A stretch of 64,000 nucleotides of DNA from Brevibacterium sanguinis (GCF_003315415.1 NZ_QNSB01000015.1:32273-96272); one strand, 5' to 3'; counted from the first letter of the stretch, positions 53,730-63,723 are shown. Notes: generated by a model from the letters alone, not told the origin. A program made the numbers and translations.

Positions 53730-55945
53730 TGCCGCCTCGGTCCGGTGCGCTCGGTCCACTGCGCCTGCACCTCACGCTCGGCCCGACGCGGGATGAGGCC
53801 GGCGGGGGCGAACATCCTCGACGGCGCGAACGGCTCCTCGGAGGTCGGCAGCGACCCCCGTCGGACCGCCTGGATCGCCTTCGCCGCGGCCATGACGACG
53901 ACCATCGCGACGAGCAGGGCGAACACGATGGACAGGGTGCCCTGGACGAAGGTGTTGCGCACGACCGCATTCATCGCCGCCGCACCCTCGGTGGTCCCCA
54001 GCGAGGTCTCGCCCTGAGCCAGGGCGTCGCGGTAGGCGAAGTGCTGGGCCCAGTAGCCGAGCTTCGGATCCGAGGAGAAGATCTTCTGCCACGAGGCCGT
54101 CATCGTCACCACGAGATCCCAGACCAGCGGGATGCCGGGGATCCACGCCCACTTCGCCAGGCCCATCTTGCACACGATCGCGAAGATCACCGCCAGGGCG
54201 ATGGCCGCGAGGAGCTGGTTGGAGATGCCGAAGAGCGGGAACAGCGTGTTGATTCCGCCGAGGGGGTCCGTCACTCCCATGAGCAGGATCGAGCCCCAGG
54301 CGCCGACCATGATCGCCGTGGTCAGCCACGCCCCGGGGGTCCACGACGGGTCCCGGAACTTCTTCGAGAAGTTGCCGAGGGCGTCGGAGAGCATGAAGCG
54401 GGCGACGCGGGTGCCGGCGTCGATCGTCGTGAGGATGAAGAGCGCTTCGAACATCACCGCGAAGTGGTACCAGAACGACATCCACGCGGGGCCGCCGAAG
54501 ACGTTGTGGAGGATGTGCGCCATGCCCATCGCCAGAGTCGGCGCCCCGCCGGTGCGGGAGACGATGCTCTCCTCACCGACGTCCGAGGCCGCTTGCTGGA
54601 GGACCTCCGGCGAGGTGGTCACCCCCGACATCCCCAGGGAGTTGTTGATGAAGTCGGCAGCACCCTGGACCGTGCCGCCGGTCAGCGGTTCGGCCGCGTT
54701 CATCGCGAAGTAGAGGCCCTTGTCGAGGCAGACCGCGGCGACGAGGGCCATGATCGCGACGAAGGACTCCATGAGCATGCCGCCGTAGCCGATCAGGCGG
54801 GCCTGGGACTCCTTCTCGATGAGCTTCGGGGTGGTTCCCGAGGAGATCAGGGCATGGAATCCCGACAGGGCGCCGCAGGCGATCGTGATGAACAGGAAGG
54901 GGAAGAGGGCGCCGGCGAACGCGGGTCCGGCCGAGTTGAACGCGAACTCGGTGAACGCGGGCATCTGCACGGTCGGATTGACGACGAGGATGCCGACGGC
55001 CAGGAGCACGATCGTGCCGACCTTCATGAACGTCGACAGGTAGTCGCGCGGGGCGAGCAGCACCCACACCGGCAGGACGGCGGCGAGGAAGCCGTAGATC
55101 ATCAGGCACCAGGCCAGCGTCACCTTGTCGAGGTGGAAGACCTCCGACCACACCGGAGAGCTGTGCACCCAGCCGCCCGCGACGATCGCGAGGACGAGGA
55201 GCACGACGCCGATGGCCGAGGTCTCGACGACCCTGCCGGGTCGCAGGTAGCGCAGGTACACGCCCATGAAGATCGCGATCGGGATCGTCATGGCGATCGA
55301 GAAGACGCCCCAGGGGCTCTCGGCGAGCGCGTTGATGACGACGACGCCGAGGACGGCGATGAGGATGACCATGATGAGGATGATGCCGATGGAGGCGATG
55401 ATCCCACCGGTGCGACCGAGCTCGTCGCGGGTCATCTGACCCAGCGACCGGCCGTTGCGGCGCATGGAGAAGAACAGGACCATGTAGTCCTGGACGCCGC
55501 CGGCGACGATGACGCCGACGATGATCCACAGGGTGCCGGGCAGGTAGCCCATCTGCGCGGCGAGGATCGGACCGACGAGAGGACCGGCTCCGGAGATCGC
55601 GGCGAAGTGGTGTCCGAAGAGCACCCGGCGGTCCGTCGGCGCGAAGTCGCGGCCGTTGTCATTGAGCTCCGCCGGGGTCGCGCGCTTGGGGTCCGGACGG
55701 CAGATCTTCCATTCGATGAACTTGGCGTAGAACCGGAAACCGATGAGATAGCTGCCGACGGCGGCGGCGACGAACCAGCTCGCCGACATCTCCTCACCGC
55801 GGACGACGGCCACCATGGTCCATCCGGCCGCGGCGACGAGGGCGATCGCGACCCAGACCGCGATCTTCAGCGGCGTCCACCGCGGCCGTTCGACCACGGC
55901 CACCGGCGGCAGCTCGTCTTCGGTCCTGACGTATTCAACCGACAC
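53726..55945 (-). CDS. cstA: CstA/BtsT-family transporter (carbon starvation, pyruvate or peptide uptake)
   Basis: Inner-membrane transporter of 739 aa with about 16-18 membrane spans. Family segments include FGHHFAAISGAGPLVGPILAAQMGYLPG, GGVQDYMVLFFSMRRNGRSLGQM and SSGTTPKLIEKESQARLIGYGGML. The GTG at 55945 follows AAGGAGGAGG. Family members take up pyruvate or peptides; which applies here is not evident. A palindrome and a TATAGT -10-like element lie about 100 bases upstream. Confidence 0.93.
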   Translation of the reverse strand: MSVEYVRTEDELPPVAVVERPRWTPLKIAVWVAIALVAAAGWTMVAVVRGEEMSASWFVAAAVGSYLIGFRFYAKFIEWKICRPDPKRATPAELNDNGRDFAPTDRRVLFGHHFAAISGAGPLVGPILAAQMGYLPGTLWIIVGVIVAGGVQDYMVLFFSMRRNGRSLGQMTRDELGRTGGIIASIGIILIMVILIAVLGVVVINALAESPWGVFSIAMTIPIAIFMGVYLRYLRPGRVVETSAIGVVLLVLAIVAGGWVHSSPVWSEVFHLDKVTLAWCLMIYGFLAAVLPVWVLLAPRDYLSTFMKVGTIVLLAVGILVVNPTVQMPAFTEFAFNSAGPAFAGALFPFLFITIACGALSGFHALISSGTTPKLIEKESQARLIGYGGMLMESFVAIMALVAAVCLDKGLYFAMNAAEPLTGGTVQGAADFINNSLGMSGVTTSPEVLQQAASDVGEESIVSRTGGAPTLAMGMAHILHNVFGGPAWMSFWYHFAVMFEALFILTTIDAGTRVARFMLSDALGNFSKKFRDPSWTPGAWLTTAIMVGAWGSILLMGVTDPLGGINTLFPLFGISNQLLAAIALAVIFAIVCKMGLAKWAWIPGIPLVWDLVVTMTASWQKIFSSDPKLGYWAQHFAYRDALAQGETSLGTTEGAAAMNAVVRNTFVQGTLSIVFALLVAMVVVMAAAKAIQAVRRGSLPTSEEPFAPSRMFAPAGLIPRRAEREVQAQWTERTGPRRQ

Positions 55946-56030
55946 GTCGTTCCTCCTCCTTGAGTGAGCGGATGAGTTCGCGGCTGCCCCGCCTGCACAG
56001 GAAAAGTTGTGAGGAAGCTTGGCGAATCAT

Positions 56031-56050
56031 GTGACTGCAACGTCACTATA
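56031..56050 (-). promoter_or_regulatory. Operator-like palindrome overlapping a cstA -10 element
   Basis: GTGAC (56031-56035)-N6-GTCAC (56042-56046) directly abuts and overlaps a TATAGT -10 (56045-56050 on the minus strand). The -35 is weak. A regulator bound here would cover the transcription start of cstA. Confidence 0.4.
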
Positions 56051-56182
56051 CCGGCGACTTCCGCGGGATGGGACGGCAGCGTTCGAAACGTGATCCCGAC
56101 CGGGAAGCGGCGTGAGGCCGAGGGCCGGGTGCGGACCGCGGCGTCGATCAGGGACTCCCAGGTGAAGTGGCATCATAGGGGC

Positions 56183-57181
56183 ATGACGTTTTCTCATCAG
56201 CCGCGCACCGTCTCCGGCATCCAGGCCACCTCCGATTCCCTCCATCTGGGCAACTACATCGGCGCTCTGCAGCAGTTCGTGGTCCACCAGGAGTCGCACG
56301 ATGCCTTCTACTTCATCGCGAACATGCACGCGATCACGGTGGAGCAGGACCCCGCCGAGCTGCGGGAGCGCACCCTGCGGACCGCGGCGCAGTTCCTCGC
56401 CGCAGGTCTCGACCCCGAGAAGTCGACGATCTTCGTCCAGTCGCAGGTGCCGGCGCACTCCCGGCTGTCGTGGGTGCTCGAGTGCACGACGTCGATGGGC
56501 GAGGCCACCCGGATGACCCAGTTCAAGGACAAGTCGGCCAAGCAGGAACATGTCTCGCTCGGACTGCTCACCTATCCGGCGCTGATGGCCGCCGACATCC
56601 TCCTCTACAATCCGCAGATGGTCCCGGTGGGTGAGGACCAGCGCCAGCATCTCGAGCTCACCCGGAACCTGGCCGAGCGCTTCAACCACCGGTTCGGGCA
56701 GACCTTCGTGGTTCCCGAGCCGCAGATCCTCAGGACCACGGCCAAGATCTACGATCTCCAGAACCCGAACGCGAAGATGTCGAAGTCCCTGCCGAGCCCG
56801 GCAGGACGCATCGACATCCTCGACGAACCGAAGGCGCTGACGAAGAAGATCAAGTCCGCCGTCACCGACGCCGGGACCGAGATCGCCTTCGACCGCGAGG
56901 CCAAGCCCGGGGTGTCGAATCTGCTCACCATCTACTCGTCCCTGACCTCCCGGCCGGTCGAGGACATCGTCGACGAGTACGCGGGGAAGATGTACGGCCA
57001 CCTCAAGGTCGACCTCGCCGAGATCGCGGTCGAGGCGCTGCGCCCCGTGCGCGAGCGCACGCTCGAGCTCCTCGACGATCGCGCCCAGCTGCAGCGCATC
57101 CTCGACGCCGGCGCCGCGAAGGCCGATGAGATCGCCGAGGCGACGCTGCGCGACGTGTTCGACAGGGTCGGGTTCCTCTGA
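56183..57181 (+). CDS. trpS: Tryptophanyl-tRNA synthetase
   Basis: Class I synthetase charging tRNA-Trp, 332 aa. The HIGH-type motif is HLGN at residues 21-24, and KMSKS is at 198-202. The segment QFKDKSAK and the [19 protein letters not shown] stretch are typical. I chose the ATG at 56183; the open frame upstream has no likeness to the family. No ribosome site is clear, but CATAGG lies just before, so initiation may be leaderless. Confidence 0.95.
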   Translation: MTFSHQPRTVSGIQATSDSLHLGNYIGALQQFVVHQESHDAFYFIANMHAITVEQDPAELRERTLRTAAQFLAAGLDPEKSTIFVQSQVPAHSRLSWVLECTTSMGEATRMTQFKDKSAKQEHVSLGLLTYPALMAADILLYNPQMVPVGEDQRQHLELTRNLAERFNHRFGQTFVVPEPQILRTTAKIYDLQNPNAKMSKSLPSPAGRIDILDEPKALTKKIKSAVTDAGTEIAFDREAKPGVSNLLTIYSSLTSRPVEDIVDEYAGKMYGHLKVDLAEIAVEALRPVRERTLELLDDRAQLQRILDAGAAKADEIAEATLRDVFDRVGFL

Positions 57182-57183
57182 CC

Positions 57184-58233
57184 ATGATCGGGAAGAAGCC
57201 GGACGAGGGTCCGCTCAACCTCACCCCTGACATGCTCCACACGGCCGCGAGGATGGAGGACAGGTTCAACGGGTGGATCCAGCGCAAGGCGCTGTCCCAC
57301 AGCTACCACCGCACTGTCATCGCCTACGACTCCTACGGCGGCACCGGCTGGGTGCGCGTCCTCGCCCGGCTCATCCTCACTCCCACGGGGCAGCCGGCCG
57401 CTGATCTGGCCGCATCCATCCGCGGGTGGAAGTCCTTCGTCAACGTCCCCCTGCCCAACGACACGGCCTGGGTGCGCGTCAACGACGAGGAGCACATGGT
57501 CACCTCCGACCGCGGCGGCATCATCGACACGGTCATCCCGGGCGACTTCGAGCCGGGGGAGACCGAGATCGAGGTGTGGACGGACGGTTCGTTCGTCGAC
57601 TCGGCGACGGTGAGGATCATCGGCGAGGACTCGACCTTCGGCATCATCTCCGACATCGACGACACGATCATGGTCACTTCTCTGCCGCGCCCGTTCCTCG
57701 CCGCGTGGAACACGTTCGTCATCAGCGAGCACGCCCGCTCGCCGGTCGCGGGGATGGCCGTGCTCTACGACCGGCTCACGTACATGCGGCCGAACACGCC
57801 GATCCTCTACCTCTCGACGGGGGCCTGGAACGCGGGGCTGACGCTCAAGCGCTTCCTCACCCGCAACCTCTATCCCATGGGCCCGCTGCTGCTCACGGAC
57901 TGGGGGCCGACGACGACCCGGGTGTTCCGGTCGGGCAAGGAGCACAAGCGCAACACCCTCGAGCGGCTCTCGCGGGACTTCCCGTGGATGAAGTGGCTGC
58001 TCGTCGGCGACGACGGCCAGAACGACGAGGAGATCTACTCCGAGTTCGTCGAGAACCATCCCGAGAACGTCGCGGCGGTCGCGATCCGCCAGCTCACGGT
58101 CGGGGAGGCGGTGTGGGCCGGCGGTCGCTCGCGCCGACACGGACGCGGTCAGGGCGTGCCGTGGATATACGCCGAGGACGGAGCGGGCTTCGCCTCCCGC
58201 CTGACCGAACGCGGGATCATCTCCGGGATCTGA
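57184..58233 (+). CDS. App1-type phosphatase (DUF2183, HAD-like)
   Basis: 349 aa. The HAD-like nucleophile motif is SDIDDT at residues 156-161, the signature of the App1/DUF2183 phosphatidate phosphatases. LVGDDGQNDEEIY supplies the acidic motif. The N-terminal about 150 residues form a beta-rich domain. It begins two bases after the trpS stop and is probably co-transcribed. The lipid substrate is inferred from the yeast family member only. Confidence 0.85.
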   Translation: MIGKKPDEGPLNLTPDMLHTAARMEDRFNGWIQRKALSHSYHRTVIAYDSYGGTGWVRVLARLILTPTGQPAADLAASIRGWKSFVNVPLPNDTAWVRVNDEEHMVTSDRGGIIDTVIPGDFEPGETEIEVWTDGSFVDSATVRIIGEDSTFGIISDIDDTIMVTSLPRPFLAAWNTFVISEHARSPVAGMAVLYDRLTYMRPNTPILYLSTGAWNAGLTLKRFLTRNLYPMGPLLLTDWGPTTTRVFRSGKEHKRNTLERLSRDFPWMKWLLVGDDGQNDEEIYSEFVENHPENVAAVAIRQLTVGEAVWAGGRSRRHGRGQGVPWIYAEDGAGFASRLTERGIISGI

Positions 58234-58267
58234 TCTCCCCGGATCGAACGGGAGGCGGCCGAACCGC

Positions 58268-59254
58268 TCAGCCGACGCCGACGACTCCGACTCGGGAGAG
58301 CAGGTCCTCGCGGGCCGCGGCGAACTCGGCGGCGAGGCGATCGACGAGCGCGGCCGTGCTCGTCGTCTCGGTGAGCGCCCCGATGCCCTGCCCCGAACCC
58401 CAGATGTCCTTCCACGCCTTCGACTCCGACTTCTCATCCGTGCCGAAGTCCATCTTCGTCGGATCCGCCTCGGGCAGATTGTCCGGATCGAGACCGGCGG
58501 CGACGATCGAGCCGCGCAGATAGTTGCCCTTGACGCCGGTGAAGTAGTTCGAGTAGACGACGTCGTCGGCCGAGGAGTCGACGATCATCTGCCGGTAGTC
58601 CGCGACGACGTTGGCCTCGGTGGTCGAGAGGAACGCCGAGCCGATGTAGGCGTAGTCGGCGCCCGCGGCCAGGGCCGCGAGGATCGAGCGCCCGTGCGCG
58701 ATGGCTCCGGAGAGCAGCAGCGGCCCGTCGAACCAGGCCCGGATCTCCTGGAGCAGGGCGAAGGGGGACAGTGCCCCGGCATGGCCCCCGGCCCCGGCGG
58801 CGACGGCGATGACGCCGTCGGCGCCCTTCTCCACGGCCTTGTGCGCGAACCTGTTGTTGATGACGTCGTGGAGGACGACCCCGCCGTAGGAGTGGACGGC
58901 CTCATTCACCTCTTCCCGGGCGCCGAGCGAGGTGATGACGATGGGCACCCGGTGGGCGACCACCTCGGCGAGGTCGGTCTCCAGGCGGGTGTTCGACCGG
59001 TGGACGATGAGGTTGACCGCGAACGGCGCGGCCGGTGTCTCCGGATTGGCCGCGCTGAAGTCCGCATTGGACTCGGTGACCTCGTCGAGCCAGTCCCTCA
59101 GCTGCGCGGCCGGCCTGGCGTTGAGCGTGGGGAATGCGCCGATGATCCCGGACCGGCACTGGGCCTTGACGAGTTCGGGACCCGACGCGATGAACATCGG
59201 TGAGCCGACGACGGGCAGCCGCAACCGAGAGTGCAGGGTGTCGGACAGGTTCAC
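58268..59254 (-). CDS. Nitronate monooxygenase-like flavoprotein
   Basis: FMN-dependent TIM-barrel enzyme of the NMO/2-nitropropane dioxygenase family, 328 aa. Visible features: LPVVGSPMFIASGPELV, the GAGGHAG phosphate-binding loop, and LAAGADYAYIGSAFLSTTEA. It may oxidise nitronates or act as a general quinone/enoyl reductase; the family cannot be resolved further. It follows the valine-type operon on the same strand, after 91 bases that contain an AACG-GA-CGTT palindrome (59294-59303). Confidence 0.85.
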   Translation of the reverse strand: MNLSDTLHSRLRLPVVGSPMFIASGPELVKAQCRSGIIGAFPTLNARPAAQLRDWLDEVTESNADFSAANPETPAAPFAVNLIVHRSNTRLETDLAEVVAHRVPIVITSLGAREEVNEAVHSYGGVVLHDVINNRFAHKAVEKGADGVIAVAAGAGGHAGALSPFALLQEIRAWFDGPLLLSGAIAHGRSILAALAAGADYAYIGSAFLSTTEANVVADYRQMIVDSSADDVVYSNYFTGVKGNYLRGSIVAAGLDPDNLPEADPTKMDFGTDEKSESKAWKDIWGSGQGIGALTETTSTAALVDRLAAEFAAAREDLLSRVGVVGVG

Positions 59255-59345
59255 TATGCCTCCTTGGATGGATGAACAGTCCCACTCTAACTGAACGGAC
59301 GTTAAGAGCTCCTCGCCGCGAGAGCTCCCGGCCGCGGCCGCCGCC

Positions 59346-60122
59346 TCAGGAGTCGGTGAACCGGGCGTCGCGCTTCTCGACGAACGCGGCCATGCCCTCG
59401 GACTGGTCGTTCGTCGCGAGCACCGAGTGGAAGAGCCGGCGCTCGTAGCGCAGACCCTGCTCCAGGGGCATCTCGAACGCGGCGTTGACGGCCTCCTTGA
59501 CCATAGCCGAGGCGATCCGCGACTTCGCCGCGATCGTCGCGGCGATCGCGTTCGCCTCCTCGAGCAGCTGCTCGGGGGCGACGACCCGGGCGACGAGGCC
59601 TGAGCGCTCGGCCTCCTCGGCGTCCATCATCCGCCCCGTCAGGCACATGTCCATCGCCTTCGCCTTCCCGATCGCGCGGGTCAGCCGCTGCGATCCGCCC
59701 ATTCCGGGCAGGACACCGAGATTGATCTCGGGCTGGCCGAACTTCGCCGTCGACGCCGCGATGAGGATGTCGCCCATCATCGCCAGTTCGCAGCCGCCGC
59801 CGAGGGCATAGCCGGAGACCGCGGTGATGATCGGCTTGCGGACCGCGGTGAGCCGGCTCCAGCCCGCGAACCAGTCGGCCTTGAACGCGGTGGCGAAGTC
59901 GAGATCGGCCATCTCCTTGATGTCGGCACCGGCGGCGAAGGCCTTCTCGCTGCCGGTGATGATGATCGCCTTGACCGAGTCCTCGGCGTCGAATCCGGCG
60001 GCCGCCTCGGTGATGTCGGTGAGCACCTGGAGGTTGAGGGCGTTGAGCGCCTTCGGGCGGTTGAGGGTGATCGTCGCCACCCCGGCGTCGACGGAGGTGA
60101 GGATGGTTGCGAATTCGGTCAT
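59346..60122 (-). CDS. Enoyl-CoA hydratase (short-chain, valine-pathway context)
   Basis: Crotonase of 258 aa. It has the oxyanion-hole segments [11 protein letters not shown] and [16 protein letters not shown], and both catalytic Glu positions ([24 protein letters not shown]) as in true hydratases. It ends [12 protein letters not shown], typical of mitochondrial-type short-chain hydratases. It overlaps the hydrolase gene by four bases. In this operon it would hydrate methacrylyl-CoA. Confidence 0.92.
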   Translation of the reverse strand: MTEFATILTSVDAGVATITLNRPKALNALNLQVLTDITEAAAGFDAEDSVKAIIITGSEKAFAAGADIKEMADLDFATAFKADWFAGWSRLTAVRKPIITAVSGYALGGGCELAMMGDILIAASTAKFGQPEINLGVLPGMGGSQRLTRAIGKAKAMDMCLTGRMMDAEEAERSGLVARVVAPEQLLEEANAIAATIAAKSRIASAMVKEAVNAAFEMPLEQGLRYERRLFHSVLATNDQSEGMAAFVEKRDARFTDS

Positions 60123-61180
60123 GAGAACACCTTCTCTGTGCGGTCGGCGGTGAGGATGCGGGTGACGGCGGCGTCGTCGACCTCGGCGAGCGTGGCCGGA
60201 GACCACCGGGGGCTGCGGTCCTTGTCGATGACCTGGGCGCGGATGCCCTCCCGGAGGTCGGGGCGCTCGGTCATCGCCACGGCGACGCGATAGTCCTGTT
60301 CGAGCACCTCGGCGAGCGTCATGTGCGCGGCCTTCCGCAGGGCGGCGAGGGTCACCTTCACCGAGGTCGGCGCCTTCGCGGCGATGAGGTCGGCGGCGGC
60401 ATTGGCGTCGGGGTGCGGGTGGGCGGCCAGGGCCGCGACGATGTCCTCGGCGCGGTCGCCGCGGTAGCACTCGTCGATCCACTCGGCCGACTCGGCGAGT
60501 TCGCTGCGCGGAGGTTCGGCGGCGTAGCGGTCGATGACGGTCCGGACGTCTCCGCCCGCGGCGAGCTCGGCGACGAGGTCGTCGAGGTCGGCCTCGGGGA
60601 CGTAGGCGTCGGCGAGACCGAGCGCCACTGCGGCGCCGGGTCCGACGGCCAGTCCCGTCAGTGCCAGATGCGTGCCGAGCTCACCCGGGGCTCTCGCGAG
60701 CAGATGAGTGCCGCCGACGTCCGGGAAGAGGCCGATCCCGGTCTCGGGCATTCCCACCTTCGTCGAGTCGGTGACGATGCGGTGCGAACCGTGCCCCGAG
60801 ATGCCGACGCCGCCGCCCATCGTGATCCCCTTCATGACGACCACATAGGGCTTGGGGAAGACGGAGATCGCGTGGTTCATCCGGTACTCACGGTTCCAGA
60901 ACCGCGAGTTTTCGTCCGTGCCGGCGAGGATGTCGGCGTAGACGGCCTTGATGTCACCGCCGGCGCACAGGCCGCGGTCGCCGCGGCCGGTGACGAGGAC
61001 GGAGTCGACCGACTCGTCGTCGCGCCACGCGGTCAGGGCGTCGTCGATGAGGCCGATCATCTCCTGGCTGAGCGCGTTGATGAGCTTCGGTCGGTTGAGC
61101 TCGATCCGACCGACCCCGTTGGACACCGAGGTGATAACGGGCGGTTCGGTCGGTGGTGCAGGGGATTCGGTCGTCGTCAT
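60119..61180 (-). CDS. 3-Hydroxyisobutyryl-CoA hydrolase
   Basis: Crotonase-fold thioesterase of valine breakdown, 353 aa. It has [52 protein letters not shown] and the family-specific C-terminal half ([34 protein letters not shown]). It lies one base after the acyl-CoA dehydrogenase and overlaps the hydratase. The three steps between isobutyryl-CoA and 3-hydroxyisobutyrate are thus together; the following dehydrogenases are not in the window. Confidence 0.93.
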   Translation of the reverse strand: MTTTESPAPPTEPPVITSVSNGVGRIELNRPKLINALSQEMIGLIDDALTAWRDDESVDSVLVTGRGDRGLCAGGDIKAVYADILAGTDENSRFWNREYRMNHAISVFPKPYVVVMKGITMGGGVGISGHGSHRIVTDSTKVGMPETGIGLFPDVGGTHLLARAPGELGTHLALTGLAVGPGAAVALGLADAYVPEADLDDLVAELAAGGDVRTVIDRYAAEPPRSELAESAEWIDECYRGDRAEDIVAALAAHPHPDANAAADLIAAKAPTSVKVTLAALRKAAHMTLAEVLEQDYRVAVAMTERPDLREGIRAQVIDKDRSPRWSPATLAEVDDAAVTRILTADRTEKVFS

Positions 61181-61181
61181 A

Positions 61182-62348
61182 TCAGCCCACTCCTGTGCTC
61201 TTGCGCGAGATGATCACGCGCATGATCTCATTGGTCCCTTCGAGGATCTGGTGGACCCGCAGGTCACGCACCAGCTTCTCGATTCCATACTCTGTCAGAT
61301 AGCCGTATCCGCCGTGCAACTGCAGCGCCCGGTTGGCGACGTCGAACCCGGTGTCGGTGGCCGTGAGCTTGGCCATCGCCGACAGGAGCGAGGTGTTGGG
61401 ATCGGACGCGTCGTAGGCGTTGGCGGCGCGCCACAGCAGCGACCGGGCGGCTTCGAGCTTCGTCTGCATCTCCGCGAGCTGGAAGCGCAGGGCCTGGAAC
61501 CCGGTGAGCTCGGTGCCGAACGCCTGGCGCTCGCCCATGTACTCGATGGCCTTCTCCAGTGCGGCCTGCCCTCCGCCGAGGGAGCACGCGCCGATGTTGA
61601 GCCGGCCTCCGTCGAGTCCGGACATGGCGATCTTGAAGCCCTGCCCGACCTCGCCGAGGAGGTTCTCCTTCGGGACACGGACGTTCTCCATGATGACCTG
61701 GCGCGTCGGCTGGGCCCGCCAGCCCATCTTCTGCTCGTCCGGCCCGAAGCTCAGTCCCTCCATCCCCTTCTCGAGGATGAACGCGGAGATCCCGCGCGGT
61801 CCGTCCTGTCCGGTCCGCGCCATGACGAGGTAGGTCTGGCTGGTGCCGGCTCCGGAGATGAACTGCTTGACCCCGTTGAGGACGTAGTGGTCGCCGTCCT
61901 CCCGCGCCGAGGTGCGCAGCGCGGCGGCGTCCGACCCGGCATTTGGCTCGGTGAGGCAGTAGCTGCCGAGGTGGTCCATCGAGACCAGAGGAGTGAGGTG
62001 CTTCTCCTTCTGCTCGGCATTGCCGTACTTGTCGATCATCCACGCGACCATGTTGTGGATGGAGATGTAGGCGGCGACGGAGGGGCATCCGGTGGACAGG
62101 GCCTCGAAGATGAGGGCGGCGTCCATCCGTCCCATCCCCGCTCCGCCGGATTCCTCCTCGACGTAGATCCCGCCCATGCCGAGTTCGGCCGAGCGTCTGA
62201 TCACGTCGACGGGGAAGTGGTGCTCGGCGTCCCATTCCAGGGCATGTGGGGCGATGTGCGCGTCCGAGAAATCGCGCACCATCCCGGCGATGGTCTGTTG
62301 GTCCTCGGTGAGACCGAAGGGCAGGGCTGCTGCGGTGCTGCGCGGCAT
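61182..62348 (-). CDS. Acyl-CoA dehydrogenase (isobutyryl-CoA type)
   Basis: 388 aa. It has YCLTEPNAGSDAAALRTSA, GVKQFISGAGTSQTYLVMARTG, ERQAFGTELTGFQALRFQLAEMQTKLEAAR and the C-terminal QLHGGYGYLTEYGIEKLVRDLRVHQILEGTNEIMR. The family of isobutyryl-/2-methyl-branched-chain dehydrogenases shares this style. The ATG at 62348 has GGAGGA just upstream; a GTG at 62360 overlaps that site. It leads the valine-type operon. Confidence 0.9.
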   Translation of the reverse strand: MPRSTAAALPFGLTEDQQTIAGMVRDFSDAHIAPHALEWDAEHHFPVDVIRRSAELGMGGIYVEEESGGAGMGRMDAALIFEALSTGCPSVAAYISIHNMVAWMIDKYGNAEQKEKHLTPLVSMDHLGSYCLTEPNAGSDAAALRTSAREDGDHYVLNGVKQFISGAGTSQTYLVMARTGQDGPRGISAFILEKGMEGLSFGPDEQKMGWRAQPTRQVIMENVRVPKENLLGEVGQGFKIAMSGLDGGRLNIGACSLGGGQAALEKAIEYMGERQAFGTELTGFQALRFQLAEMQTKLEAARSLLWRAANAYDASDPNTSLLSAMAKLTATDTGFDVANRALQLHGGYGYLTEYGIEKLVRDLRVHQILEGTNEIMRVIISRKSTGVG

Positions 62349-62401
62349 GGCTTCCTCCACAGTGATGAGTGATGATGCTCACCACAATACGGAGAAAATA
62401 C

Positions 62402-62413
62402 TTGGACGTCCAA
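62402..62413 (-). promoter_or_regulatory. Perfect palindrome upstream of the valine-type operon
   Basis: TTGGACGTCCAA is a perfect 12-bp palindrome about 55 bases before the dehydrogenase start, within locally AT-richer DNA. It is a likely operator for a MarR- or TetR-type repressor. Confidence 0.5.
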
Positions 62414-62455
62414 CTAAATGAGTCGGGGCGTCGACTCCGGATGGCGCGAAGCCGC

Positions 62456-62971
62456 TCAGGAGTGCGCTTCGAGCTCCGAGCGCAGGGATTCGAGCTGCGG
62501 GAGGATCCGGTCGAGGTCGGCGCCGGCGAGGGCGGGTGACGTGAAGACCTGCTCATTGAGCGCAGTGGTCGCCCGGGCGGAGAGCTCGCGTCCCGCGTCG
62601 GTCAGCTCGACGAGGGTGGTGCGGCGATCGTCCGGGTGGCTGCGGCGCCGGACCAGTCCTGCCTTCTCCAGACGGTCGACCGAGTTCGTCGTCGACGTCG
62701 CATGCACCTGCAGCCGAGCGGAGATCTTCGACATCGGCAGCATCCCGGTGCGGGTGAAGGACAGGAGGGTGAGGACCTCGTAGCGGGAGAAGGTGAGTGC
62801 GAAGGGCTTGAGTGCCGCGTCGACCTTCGCGAGGAACAGCTGATGGATGCGCATCACCGAGATCACCGTGTTCATGCCGTCGGTCGCCTCGGTCCATCCG
62901 TGGGCGAGCCACTGCCGCCTGGACTCCTCGATCGGGTCGAACGTCTCCGCTGCTCTCTGCTCCGCCGCCAT
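62456..62971 (-). CDS. MarR-family transcriptional regulator
   Basis: 171 aa. The winged helix is seen in LTFSRYEVLTLLSFTRTGMLPMSKISARLQVHATSTTNSVDRLEKAGLVRRRSHPDDRRTTLVELTDAGREL, including the typical DxRxx wing. I chose the ATG at 62971 (MAAEQRAAETFD); on the minus strand TACACT sits seven bases before it, so the message may be leaderless. It precedes the valine-type operon on the same strand and may control it. Confidence 0.9.
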   Translation of the reverse strand: MAAEQRAAETFDPIEESRRQWLAHGWTEATDGMNTVISVMRIHQLFLAKVDAALKPFALTFSRYEVLTLLSFTRTGMLPMSKISARLQVHATSTTNSVDRLEKAGLVRRRSHPDDRRTTLVELTDAGRELSARATTALNEQVFTSPALAGADLDRILPQLESLRSELEAHS

Positions 62972-63005
62972 TGTCGACAGTGTACTGAAGTGAGAGGATG
63001 AACGC

Positions 63006-63698
63006 ATGTGCGGTCGTCTCAACATGTCACTCGATCCGGCCGACCTGGCCGACGAGCTTCGCCTCGACGTCGTCGCCTACGACTACACCCCGCGCTACAA
63101 CGTCCCACCAGGGTCTCTCGTGCCGATCGTCGTCGAGCGCCTCGACGATGAGGGCCAGCTCATCCGACGACTCGAGACGGCCTCGTGGGGACTCGTTCCC
63201 AGCTGGGCGAAGGACCCGAAGATCGGCTTCAAGGCCTTCAACGCCCGCGCGGAGACCGTGCTCGAGAAGCCGATGTTCCGGCAGGCCATCCGCCGTCGCC
63301 GATGCGCCGTGCCCGTCGCGGGGTACTACGAGTGGGAGACCACGGAGACGGGCAAGCAGCCGTGGCTGATGTCGGCGGCCGCCGCCGGCCCACTGTTCAT
63401 GGCCGGAGTGTTCGAGTTCTGGCGGCAGCCCGACGAGAGCTGGCTCGTGTCGACGACGATCCTCACCACCGCATCGCAGGGGCATCTCGCGGACCTCCAT
63501 CACCGGATGCCGGTGTTCCTCGACCGCACGCACATCGACGACTGGATCGACCCCGCCGTGGCGAGTGCGGACGTGCCGCCGCTGCTCGAGGCGACCCTGG
63601 CCCAGGCCGATCCGGCCGCCGTGACCAGGCACAAGGTGAGCAGGAACGTGGGCAGCGTCCGCAACGACTCTCCCGATCTCGTCGTGCCGGTGGCGTGA
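63006..63698 (+). CDS. SRAP/YedK (HMCES-type) protein
   Basis: Protein that forms a covalent thiazolidine link with abasic sites in single-stranded DNA, 230 aa. The catalytic Cys2 is exposed after Met removal (MCGRLN). The other conserved residues lie in PRYNVPPGS, WGLVPSWAKD, FNARAETV and HHRMPVFL. GAGAGGATGAACGC precedes the ATG. It is divergent from the MarR gene. Confidence 0.93.
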   Translation: MCGRLNMSLDPADLADELRLDVVAYDYTPRYNVPPGSLVPIVVERLDDEGQLIRRLETASWGLVPSWAKDPKIGFKAFNARAETVLEKPMFRQAIRRRRCAVPVAGYYEWETTETGKQPWLMSAAAAGPLFMAGVFEFWRQPDESWLVSTTILTTASQGHLADLHHRMPVFLDRTHIDDWIDPAVASADVPPLLEATLAQADPAAVTRHKVSRNVGSVRNDSPDLVVPVA

Positions 63699-63723
63699 TC
63701 CGGACCGCGGTTCCGTCGCCGTG

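Noticed and set aside
53729..55963. A 744-codon plus-strand open frame opposite cstA
   Set aside because: Composition is Arg/Asp/Glu/His-rich with no domain, while the minus strand encodes a complete CstA.
56030..56047. Canonical CRP/GlxR site before cstA
   Set aside because: The GTGA and TCAC arms are separated by eight bases rather than six.
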